Shown here piece by piece: positions 11,526 to 24,077 of a stretch of 64,000 nt of DNA. Under the pieces are notes generated by a model. It made no database searches. It worked only from the letters and a program-made list of their open reading frames with translations, and was not told where the DNA came from. The position numbers and the translations under genes were made by a program. The number at the start of each line of letters is the position of its first letter. The stretch's first letter is position 1. This DNA is from Tetracentron sinense (lineage: Eukaryota; Streptophyta; Magnoliopsida; Trochodendrales; Trochodendraceae): contig CM026570.1 of assembly GCA_015143295.1 (NCBI GenBank), positions 9,076,047 to 9,140,046 on the forward strand. The letters are read 5' to 3'.

Positions 11526-12227
11526 CATATCAGGCTACCCACTGGTGGTCTCGGATTCTCGTGATTCCCCCATTAACCATAGTTAAGTTCATGTTAACTA
11601 TGGTTAAAAATTTGATGAAAATTTAGAGTTTTTTACAATTTCGGATATTTGTGGGGGCCCAGACCGGGTAGGAGGCCAGTCTAGGCCCTGCCATGAACCT
11701 TGGGCCCACTTTTACTTCAGTCGGCCCCTTAACCATGGTTAAACTCACCCGTGGTTAACATTTAATCATGGTTAAGCGGCCCATGACCTAGCAAAAATTA
11801 TGAAAAAATCATAAATATTACATGGAATCTAGAAATGTCTTCAATTGCATTTTTTTACTGTGGTTAAGACACTTAATTAGAGTCGACCCCATTTTTGACC
11901 CTTAACCACGGGTAAAAAATCCTGACCCGGAAAAAATCTGGAAAAATGCTCAAAAAATCCAAAATATTAGGAGAAACCCAAAAATGGTCTCTTTTGACCA
12001 TTTAACCATGGGTAAGACCCTTAACCATGATGACCTCCCCTCCTTAACCGCGGTTAAGCACCTTTGACCGCTGGAAAAAATCTGAGAAAATCCCAAAAAA
12101 ATTAAAAAAATTCAAAAAGACCAAAAAATCTGATATTGGACTTTTTTAACCATGGTTAGCACCCCTGACCAGGGTTAATCACATTTCTTAACCCCGGTTA
12201 GCAACCCTAACCCTCGGTTAAGACACA

Positions 12228-12412
12228 TTGGGCCTACCGGGCCTCACCCCTTGGCCTACCGGGCCTAATCTCGGCCTACCGGGCCAAACCCTAGCCTACC
12301 GGCCCCAATCTCGGCCTAACGGGCCCAAACTAGCCTACCGGGCTTCACCCTCGGCCTACCGGGCCCAACCCTAGTCTATCGGACTTACCTTAGGCATACC
12401 GGGCCTAATACC
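12228..12412 (+). repeat. Short tandem array, about nine CCTACCGGGCC units
   Basis: A unit of 18-25 bp with core GGCCTACCGGGCC is repeated about nine times, with alternating spacers (CCAAACCCTA, CTAATCTC). It lies in the GC-rich 3' part of the solo LTR. No coding function is suggested. Confidence 0.75.
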
Positions 12413-12885
12413 AACCACTTGACCAACCCGGTCAACCACCCCTAGCCTCCCGGCTAGACCCTAAGTCACCCTTAGTGCGCACACACACACACCCCTAGCC
12501 TTGGCACGGGCTCATGTGCCAGAATTACGCTCGGTCTGATCTCACCCCTATGTGAGTACGTAGGCAGCCCAACCCGGATTCGACCCTAGTATAGGAGTTT
12601 CTCATTCTTAGATTAGCATTATCTTAATTACTTAAAGCATTTGATTAACATTGAGTTTAATTTGGCTTAACCCTAGTAAGTAGGGAACCACTGAAAAGTG
12701 GAAGTGCCGGGGTGCCTAACCCCTTCCCCGGACTTAACCGAACCTCTTACCCTAATCTCGGGCCACAGACCAAGACCTTATCCAAATCTCGGGGACTTAT
12801 CCCTTCCGAACGAATAGGTGGTGACTCTATACTCACCCGTGAGATGCAAACCAGGGTTTCACCAAAACCCGCGCTCATAACACTA

Positions 12886-13047
12886 ATACTATTTTTTTTA
12901 TAGTACAATTCTAGTGAGTAGTATTAGTAACTATCAATAAGGCCGAGCACTAGAAGTTTTGGTTAGGGGGTGACGAGACAGCCAACACACCTCTCGGGAC
13001 TTGAAACCTCCACCTCCTAATACAGATACACTACCAATGGGCTAATC
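12886..13047 (-). mobile_element. tRNA-derived SINE on the minus strand
   Basis: Read on the minus strand from about 13047, the sequence begins GGATTAGCCCATTGGTAGTG, an A-box-like tRNA head. GGTTTCAAGTCCC, a B-box-like motif, follows about 40 bases on. The shared body is GTGTGTTGGCTGTCTCGTCA, and the sequence ends in an A-run near 12889-12897. It is related to the plus-strand copy at 8763 and abuts the right TSD of the 3.3-kb solo LTR. Confidence 0.55.
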
Positions 13048-13135
13048 CTAAGGTATGTTAATCACATTTGGATTATATCAAAAAAATAAATAATATGTGA
13101 ATCACATTTGGATTATATCCAAAAAAAATAAAAAA

Positions 13136-13256
13136 TAAATAATAATAATAATAATGATGATGAGAGTGTTACATGTGTCATATGTGTGTGTGTGTGTGGT
13201 GGGGGGGGGGGGGGGTGTTTGAAGGCTGTGTGTGTGTGGGGGGGGGGGGGGGGGAT
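13136..13256. repeat. Compound microsatellite with poly-G tracts
   Basis: AATAAT repeats, then TGTG repeats, are followed by two G-runs of about 15-17 at 13200-13216 and 13239-13254, separated by a second GTGTGTG tract. Such tracts are prone to length change and sequencing error. Confidence 0.85.
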
Positions 13257-13276
13257 CACTTGACCCTTACCTTTAA

Positions 13277-13823
13277 GAGCATCTCCGACCGGGCTCTATA
13301 ACTCTAAATATCGAGTTTATCCAACTCCAACCGAGCTCTATATTTAGAGACCGGCCTCTATATTGCTACAGTGAGCCTCTATAATTAGAGGTGGGGGAGA
13401 GAAAGAGCTCTATATTTAGAGACCGGCCTCAATATTACTACAGTGAGCCTCTATAATTAGAAGTGGGGAGAGAAAATAGAGATGACCTCTATAACACTAT
13501 TCATGTTCTTACAATACCACTTGTGTCCTTTTTTCATCTTTCAATCTTTGTTAAAATACCGATTGTGTCCTTTTATCTTTTGACACCCCTTAACCGTGGT
13601 TAAGATTCACCCACCCATTTTTGGTTTTTTTAAATATTAATTATTTTTTAAAATTAAAAAATTGTTTTTAATATTAAAAAACTCTAGAAACAGTTTTTTA
13701 ATTTTAAAAAAAGAATTAAATATTTTTAAAAAACAAGGATGGGTGGATAAATCTTAACCACGGTTAAGGGTGTCAAAAGGGATAGTGATAGAGGAAAGAG
13801 AGAGTTTTGGGTTGGAGATGCTC
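13277..13823. mobile_element. MITE, PIF/Harbinger-like, with a nested hairpin
   Basis: Termini GAGCATCTCCGACC and GGTTGGAGATGCTC are inverted repeats, and 3-bp TAA duplications flank the element (13274-13276 and 13824-13826), typical of PIF/Harbinger MITEs. A duplicated subterminal unit (CTCTATATTTAGAGACCGGC) occurs twice at the left. The middle (about 13578-13778) is a separate hairpin with TTAACCGTGGTTAAGA arms. Confidence 0.75.
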
Positions 13824-13888
13824 TAATCACTCATGGAAAATAGGGAAGAACCTAGGGTCTAGGGATGAACATGCACGATTTCCTTCAT

Positions 13889-14440
13889 TTGGAGATTCTC
13901 TCTGGCAGCAGCCCGAGAGGTGCTCTCGGGCACCCATACATCATGCGGCAGGTTGTTGGAGAAGTCATTTCATGGGCTTATGATTTTGACTTCTCTTTAC
14001 ATTATTTGACACATGACGATAAAATGATGAGATAAAGGAAAAGAGATATCATGTGGGGAGAAGTCAAAATTTGTGGGGCCCATGAAATGACTTCTCTAAC
14101 CACCTGTCGTAGGCTTTGGAGTATCTCTGGCACACGCCAGAGAGGTGCTCTCGGGCATCCATACATGAAGCGCCACCTGGTGGGAAGAAGTCATTTCATC
14201 TCTCCCCTGATTTTTGACTTCTCCCTATTTGATATCTCTCCCTTTTATCTCACCATTTTATCACCAAGTGTCAAATATTGACGAGAGAAGACAAAATCAT
14301 AGGCCCATGAAGTGACTTCTCCCCACCGGGAGACGACGATTCATGTATGGATGCCCGAGAGCACCTCTCTGGCGTGTGCCAGAGAGACTCCAAAGCCCCT
14401 GCCGCATGATGTATGGGTGCCCGAGAGCACCTCTTCCATA
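13889..14440. mobile_element. Pair of related palindromic MITEs
   Basis: A 35-bp segment at 13917-13951 (GAGGTGCTCTCGGGCACCC...) is matched exactly in inverse at 14399-14433. A second palindrome spans 14112-14397, with arms CTTTGGAGTATCTCTGGCAC and complement. Internal GAAGTCATTTCAT boxes occur in both orientations. A diverged relative lies at 44494-44945. The right copy ends about 130 bp before the HISN5 start codon, so it occupies the proximal promoter. Confidence 0.6.
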
Positions 14441-14567
14441 TGTGTTGTGCATCACCCAGTGACGTTAGCACGAGTCTTTTCAATAAATCGCCTTCCAACT
14501 AATCGGCCCCATTAACAACGTTACTCATTTCTCGTCGATTTCGCTCCCAATTATCTCCCCCAGGTAG

Positions 14568-17500
14568 ATGGAGCTCTTCGCCCCCTCTGGTCTTCTGACA
14601 TGCCCCTTGTATCAGTCTCTGAAATCTAGGGTTAGGGTTTCTCAGACTTTTCTCCCCAAAAACCTGCAACAATCCTCCCTTCTATTCTCCACTCAGCAGC
14701 AGCAGCAGCTCACACAAATAAAACCTCAGAGAACCATTTCATGTGCCATTCAAGCGACCGAAAATGGCTCTCCAATAATATCACCTCCCGATACAGGTAA
14801 TCTGATCTGATTTCACTTCTAGGGTTTCTGAATTTCTTATTTAGAATTTTGAACTTTAGTTGTTTATGAATTGTACAAATGGTATTGGATCTTAGTAGTC
14901 ATAGCAGCTCGAATTGGAGAGGTGAAAAGGGTTACGAAAGAAACAAATGTACATGTGAATCTAAACTTGGATGGTTCGGGGATCGCTGATAGCAATACTG
15001 GTATTCCCTTTCTAGATCATATGTTGGATGTGAGTATTTCACTACTCTTGCTTGTAATTTTATGTTCTTGAACTGAAATTTCTTGAAAAATTTAGTCTTG
15101 CAATTTGAAATGGTATAGTCTTGTGTACTCATTGTAACTCTATTGGTATTCTCATGTTTATGTTAGCAAATTGCATCGCATGGGCTGTTTGATGTGAACG
15201 TAAAGGCTTCTGGTGACATTCATATTGATGATCATCATACAAATGAAGATGTTGCTCTTGCTATCGGAACGGTGATCATCCAAAGTGTTATAGCATTCAC
15301 TTTTGTATTTTTTGGTGTCTTGATTGGTTTTTCATTTAGCCTTTACATGGATTTGGTTATCAGAATTCATAGATTTGTTTTACTTTGTCACACAGGCACT
15401 GCTTCAGGCGCTTGGGGATAGAAAAGGAATTAACCGGTTTGGAGACTTTTCAGCTCCACTTGATGAAGCTCTCATACATGTTTCACTGGTATAACACTAC
15501 ATCAGAATCTGAGCTGAGATCACAGCGTATCATTGAGCTACATCGTACAATAATCTATGAAGTATACTGCACCAGTATCAGTGTTATATTTTTTGACACT
15601 GTTGTGCTCAGGATATAGATCTCCAATTATCCTGCTATGCCTCTTACTAGAAAACATTGCTCTAAAAAATGCAGCTCTACATGACATGCTTTTTACTCGT
15701 AAACATTGCAATCACTCCCAAAAGGCCAAAACTGCAATTTTTTTCTTTGTGATATTAAGTGGATTGTACACCTAATTGTTCACGTAGAAGTTAATATTCA
15801 GAAGGTTTAATTTGGTGCTTTATGCATTTATCTATTTACTTGCTTCTGCAAACATGAACTTTTTGCATAATTGAGGTCATTTTCATTTCAGGATTTATCT
15901 GGGCGACCACATTTAAGTTATGATTTATGCATACCCACCGAAAGAGTCGGAACATATGACACTCAGGTAGTTTTCTTCTCTCTGTGTTACTTCCATATTA
16001 ACTTGTTCAATTTCCTCAATTTGTTTCCCAATTATAAAGTGCAGTTGGAACATATTGAATGTGCTCTTTATATTTGCTCTTGGTGAGACTTCGTGTATTT
16101 CTTTAGTGGTGGTGTAGGGTCATTAAGTTGTTGGCCCTACAATTGCAGTAACAGTATCATGCAATTGTAGGGCCAACAACTTAAAACACCTCCTAGTACT
16201 TTTACATTAAGATTTCATGCTTTTCTCTTCACTTGTTTCCTTTCCATCTTATGTATGGTGATGATAAGGAAGCCATGCCTCATGGCAGACTAGATTGAAA
16301 ATTCAACCTTTGTTATTCATCCTGGTCTCCCCTATGGTGTTTTAACTTTTAACCAATCTACTAAATAAAGCACCTTTGGAGTCTGTGCTTTTTAAAAGTA
16401 TTACATGTGGTGAGTCCATTTCGTTGATGATCTTTTAAGGTAGTTCAGAGGATTATACGTAATTTAGTTTGACCAGAAGGAATTGAATGATGTAATCCCA
16501 CGTTCTTGGGGTGCGTTTGTCTACCTCTAATAGACTAAGGGAGACAAATGAATCCTAGCAAAGCTTCTTTCAGTTGGCCTTTGTTGAAAGACTATAAAAT
16601 CATTGTTACTCGTGTTTATAACTTGTATATGGGTTTTGGGTTTGTCTCTCAAATATATTGTCATGTTTGAATAGTGCAACCCCCGCCTTCGTTCTTTCCC
16701 TGGTTGGCCATTCAGGCTCCTCGTTGCATTTTCAACAGAAGGAAGACACCCACTCGCCTCATGTGGGACTCCATGCTCATTAAAGCCATGTGCACCACCT
16801 AGACTAAGGAATTGTGGGAGCGTAGTCTTCTGATCTGGGCCTGATTTCTATCATCTGGTTACCTCTGTTGGAGGTTGGGATTCTACGAAACCACGACTAT
16901 GTTTTGAGTTGGGCATACTCATGTTTTTGGTGTCAATGACTAATCTCATGAATGTTGATTTGATGAATAAATCGAGTTAATTGTATGAATATCAAAATTA
17001 TCCTTGAAAAATCTTGGATTATAATTCCATGTTTTTCCTTGCATAAAAACTGTAAGAGGTTTTATGCATAGATTGTTTAGTTGAAAAATCATGTACATGT
17101 TTAGTTGTTTACACATTTTTATTTGATATATGACGTCCCATTGAACATTCATATTTTGCATATGTACATCAAACAACATGCATGTTGAGTTCAGGATTTA
17201 GGGGCTGTATGCACAATTGGCATATCTGTGATTTATAGTGCATCAGATCCGTATCCATAAGAATGTGAGGACTACTGAATATCTGAAATCCTGATATCCC
17301 AACAGTTGCAATCTGCATATATGATGATTTGGAAGTATGTCACAAAATGTGCATCTAATAAAATCCCCACAACATTATTTATGCTGTTACTATTAGTTCT
17401 TTTTCTTTCGTTCCTTTTTAGCCTTTTTTCAATGAAATTTATTGATCCCACTTTTTAAACTTTGACTCCCTTAGCTGGTGGAGCACTTTTTCCAGTCTTT

Positions 17501-19084
17501 GGTGAATACTTCTGGTATGACGCTTCACATTCAGCAGGTAATACCACTCAGAATTCTTGACTTTTTGTAATAATTGATAATAAAGACAAATGTAGGTCTC
17601 TAATATTCTTATGTGTTGGTAGTCATCATCCAAATATTGTTTTCATTTAGTAGACAATGGAACTCCATCCAAATGATATGCATCATGCATGCTCTCTAAA
17701 CTTTTTCTTCTTTTTTACTTTTAATGATCGGTGCTCTCTGGAATTCTGATTAAGTTAATTAAATTAACTTCCCATCAAAATTTTATATACAAAGTGAAAT
17801 ATGAATTGTATTTCAACATTTTTAGGGCAGGAAGTTAAAAGATTGACCAAAAAAAGAGTACTTTTCTCCAATTTTAACTGAATATTTAAATGTTTTGCTG
17901 AAAGCAGCTTGCTGGAAAAAATTCTCACCATATTATTGAGGCAACATTTAAGGCTTTCGCAAGAGCTCTTCGACAAGCAACAGAGTGTGACCCACGTCGT
18001 CACGGGACTGTGCCAAGGTCTGTCAGGAATATTTTTGTTTGAATTTGATTGAAGTTGAGTCACTTAAAAGCCTCAAGATTCCAGCAAATCCTTTTAGATG
18101 GCAAGCCTGAAACAGTTGAGCTCTAAGAAGTTGATTACAAAAAAATAGGAAAGTTTTTCCTCATTTCTGCTGTTGTTGGTCCAGAAGTATGACTTTAGTT
18201 CCCAATATCATAAGGGAAAAAAGCTTCATAAAGGAAAAAGGCTTCAGAGACCACACTGTCTCAGGAAAAAAAAAAACCCTGGATTTTAGGGTTTTGATGA
18301 AACCGAATGCATAATTTTTCTCCAAAACCCTAAAATCCCGGATTTTGGTGTGCAGTCTCGAGTAGGTCCGAGACCATGCAGTCTCAGAAGCTTTTTCCTA
18401 TCATAAAATACTTCAAAAAACATGCTTGGTGTCAAAAAACTCACCTGCCTTTTCTTCTTGATGGTTAAATTTGTCTAGATGGTTTTCATACTTCCATTTT
18501 CATCAATTGATGCTTCTAGATTTTCTTAATCAATTTTCAAAATGTTAGTAATATCTCTATGTGGTTCTTCCGCAAGACAATTTTTTTTTTAGTACATGTT
18601 CCTCCGGTCTCTTTTCAGTATCTTGATATTTTACAGCTTCTGAAACATCTGTACTCTTTCCCGCGTTATAACATTTACTATCTGACTTTGGAATTGATTT
18701 CATTAGTCCTTTAAAAAGGCTGGGTACCTAGAAACATCATATTTTCAATTTGGTGATCTACAGTCATATCTGTCGCCCATGAGAGCCGATTCTTTGGCAG
18801 AAGAGGGTGTAAAAGGATAGTTAAGGAATTCACTTCCCTATTTTTGTGGCTTATAAAATGATTTATAAACAGAAAGCTTGGATACAAACCTTTATTTTCC
18901 CGTATTTTGTTGAAATAACTGTAGCACATAAGTCACTACATTTATTTCGTTCATGCATTGGATGTAGGATTATTTGAAAATAGTATGGCATGGAGACTTA
19001 GTCTAATTATTGGCTACAATATCTTTTTAATGTCATCTTTCATCTGGTGTTCACAGCTCCAAGGGGGTCTTGTCACGTTCTTGA
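14568..19084 (+). CDS. HISN5: Imidazoleglycerol-phosphate dehydratase, plastid (HISN5)
   Basis: The enzyme dehydrates imidazoleglycerol phosphate to imidazoleacetol phosphate, step six of histidine synthesis, in plastids. Eight exons join in frame: 14568-14796, 14908-15029, 15167-15271, 15396-15488, 15892-15966, 17475-17537, 17908-18017 and 19057-19084. Together they give 825 nt and 274 residues, a usual length for plant IGPD. Residues 1 to about 65 are rich in Ser, Gln and basic residues with few acidic ones, as in a transit peptide. A CAG run near 14695 encodes a short Gln tract. Family hallmarks are FLDHMLD ending at residue 117, the metal-binding DDHHTNED (138-145), [10 protein letters not shown] (236-245), and the C-terminus SSKGVLSRS. 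All introns have GT-AG borders. Exons 2 and 7 have tandem NAGNAG acceptors. The product call is secure; which paralogue it is cannot be decided. Confidence 0.97.
14902..14907 (+). promoter_or_regulatory. NAGNAG tandem acceptor, HISN5 exon 2
   Basis: TAGCAG gives two usable acceptors 3 nt apart. Use of the first would add one Ala just after the presumed transit region and keep the frame. The second AG was used in the gene model. Confidence 0.6.
16123..16184. repeat. Perfect 25-bp hairpin in HISN5 intron 5
   Basis: The arm at 16123-16147 (TTAAGTTGTTGGCCCTACAA...) is exactly complementary to 16160-16184, with a 12-nt loop. GGTGT and ACACC outside extend the stem after a bulge. It may be a small MITE or a structured intronic RNA. 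I see no other support for a microRNA. Confidence 0.7.
17902..17907 (+). promoter_or_regulatory. NAGNAG tandem acceptor, HISN5 exon 7
   Basis: AAGCAG provides two acceptors. The first would insert a Gln between the IQQ that ends exon 6 and the LAGKN that starts exon 7, in frame. The second was chosen because the family has no extra residue there. Confidence 0.55.
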
Positions 19085-19817
19085 TATTATGAGATCAACA
19101 TGTAGGTGTTTTATGCAATCCATGAGGTAGTAATAGACAACTTAAGTCTCCTCATTTTCTTACAAAAAAAGGATTAGGTCACTTTGAATCTTTGATGCTT
19201 TCTCATGGTTTTGCACTCTATTGTATTTGTCAGATGAAGAGCTGTTATTATCAAACCAAGCAAAAATGGTCAACTGCTGATGTGTTTGCTACTCTGTTGA
19301 TGGATGCTCAAACTCGGAAATTCAAAGAGCAGACAGATCTCAAGGGAGTTTTAAATGCTGAAATCTTTAATGAGCTGTGTGAAATTTCAGGAATATAGTA
19401 ATGTTGTAAATTTCACAGTATATTGATCAATAATAAGTTATCCTTGCCATATTCTATTTCAGGAGATCGCTATTGTTTGTCTGTGGTTCTTTGAGATTGG
19501 GTTTCATGCTGAAGCCTATCATATTTTAAAGTGTCTTGCATAGCGATTAGCGACCAATATATAGTGTCTTGAATCACCAATGTGCAAGTTTATGACCTAG
19601 TCTGTGATACCCAAGTCTAATTAGACACTGCGCTATCACTTCCGACTTGAGCAACATGGTGGAAGCAAAAAAACACTTTTTTCTGCACTGAGCCAGGTCT
19701 TCGGGTAACTAGTCTGCAAAACTGTTGGAAAGCCAAAGTTATAAGCATAGTCCTGGATCCGGCATGTGTTCTTACAATACTCAAAGCTTGTTTAAGCATT
19801 CATCTACTTGCGCATAC
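19085..19817. other. HISN5 3' flank with an unrecognised open frame
   Basis: After the HISN5 stop the sequence is UTR-like. An open frame at 19192-19398 ends at a TAG, and its C-terminal part (TDLKGVLNAEIFNELCEISG) has balanced composition. It follows a possible acceptor, but I cannot assign it or link it to HISN5. The part nearest 19817 is probably intron-like remnant of the neighbouring pseudogene. Confidence 0.35.
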
Positions 19818-20300
19818 CTCAGTTACCCCTGGCTGTTGGCCCTTCCAATTGCTCAAATAATCTCAAATTGACTCCCTTGCTGCATCGGTGGTACTCCTAG
19901 ATTTAGCAATACCCTTTTAGGGTATGTTTGGTTGCCGAGAAAATAGGAGAAAACATAAAATAAAAGAAAATTTTGGATTCTTGAAACAATTCTTAGTTGG
20001 GTTTTGTTTAATTTTCTTTTCTTTTCTTTTATCCGTTTCCACTTATTTTCTCAACAATCAAATATAGGGTTAGGGTCTTCCTTTAACGATTCATGAAGTG
20101 TCTTTACAATCTCTCTTGCCGACTTCAAGTAGGCTTTGGCAACACGTTTCCGGACTTCGTTTCCTCATTAGGATCAAACAAGGATTTAACGGTTCCAATA
20201 ACACCTTTATCCTCATCTTCTTGGTCGCCTTTTGAGTTCTCTTCCGCCCTAACTACCAATGGGATAAAGCTGCAGTTAAGGGCCAAAATGACAATCAGTG
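19818..20300 (-). pseudogene. Broken copy of a Psb27/LPA19-like photosystem II assembly gene
   Basis: On the minus strand 20300-20067 reads a lumenal-signal-like hydrophobic stretch ending VVRAEE, then DKGVIGTVKSLFDPNEETK. After a single-base loss near VLPK it continues in another frame as AYLKSAREIVKTLHESLKED. The match resumes at 19914-19818 beyond an inserted MITE with TTDAARESI, an in-frame stop, and DYLSNWKGQQPG, followed by a GT donor (GTATGC). These phrases match my memory of the plant Psb27 homologue LPA19, a lumenal protein aiding D1 processing in PSII assembly. A frameshift, a stop and an insertion mean it is dead. Retention of a splice donor suggests a DNA-level copy and not a retrocopy. 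Downstream exons were not found. Confidence 0.65.
19918..20063. mobile_element. MITE inserted in the Psb27-like pseudogene
   Basis: Termini TATGTTTGGTTGCCGAGAAA and the complement of the right end TATATTTGATTGTTGAGAAA are imperfect inverted repeats. The element is about 146 bp and belongs with 2855-5519 and 40914-43366. It separates two halves of one reading frame, so it arrived after the gene copy. Confidence 0.65.
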
Positions 20301-20619
20301 AAGCTCCACTAAATTACAAAATACGCCTTCTAACTAAACGAAGTTTCTTGAGAAGGGAATATCACTTGTTGCCTTGATTGCAGTTTAGCTGTTCTGTTGC
20401 AGGAAACAGTCAAGAACATGATGCAAGTGATTTAAAACTGGGAAGGAACCTCTTGATTGTTGCTACCCCATGACCACTGATTTCACCTTCACCATATATC
20501 AATAAGTTGCAGATTCCTTCACATTAAAAGAATGTCACCACGAAAGACATTTCTCATATATGGATATCTATATATATATATATATATATATGTGTGCATG
20601 TAGGCACATGTGGATCACT

Positions 20620-20965
20620 ATGCCTGTAGTAACCCACAAGGTTATGAGAGAAGAGAACAAGCAACTGAGCCCTCTACTTAGCACCTCTTCAACAATGATG
20701 AAAAGGGTAGGGGATAGGGGGTTACCCAGACCCCTAGAGTTCTTGAAAAAATCATACATTGCCCCATTGATGAAAAAAAAAAACGGATTCTTCAAGCTGA
20801 TAAGCTCAATAAACTGAATGAGAATCCAAATTTCTCTAACACCAAATATAAAAAAATCTCATTCTAATCTGTCGTAGGCTTTCATCATGTCCAGCTTAAG
20901 AATGAAATTTCCTCCTCTAACCTTTTTATCCAGATCACAAGTGATTTCTTGGGCAATGGAAATGT
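20620..20965 (-). pseudogene. LINE reverse-transcriptase fragment
   Basis: The minus-strand translation shows LDKKVRGGNFILKLDMMKAY, a stop, and then INGAMYDFFKNSRGLG and NPLSPTLFIIVEEVLSRGL. These are the plant LINE RT motifs around the first catalytic Asp and the GDPLSP box (here GNPLSP). It lacks the catalytic YADD region and is truncated on both sides. A TA microsatellite (20571-20590) lies just beyond. Confidence 0.75.

Positions 20966-24077
<3,112 letters not shown>

Larger units (their letters stand above)
9582..12879 (+). mobile_element. Solo LTR, 3.3 kb, probably Ty3/Gypsy
   Basis: It starts TGTAAGCACCC, ends GCGCTCATA (a decayed CA terminus), and is flanked by 5-bp repeats ACACT at 9577-9581 and 12880-12884. 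The 3' 400 bp (GGTGCCTAACCCC..., then AGGTGGTGACTC) is homologous in inverted orientation to the LTR at 41048-43357. No protein domain is present. The interior is unusually GC-rich for the window at 10600-12550. It holds a duplicated block, a CCTACCGGGCC array and many TTAACCATGGTTA palindromes. Confidence 0.8.

Noticed and set aside
19192..19398. Alternative last exon of HISN5
   Set aside because: The family C-terminus SSKGVLSRS with a stop is encoded at 19057-19084, and this frame matches nothing I know.
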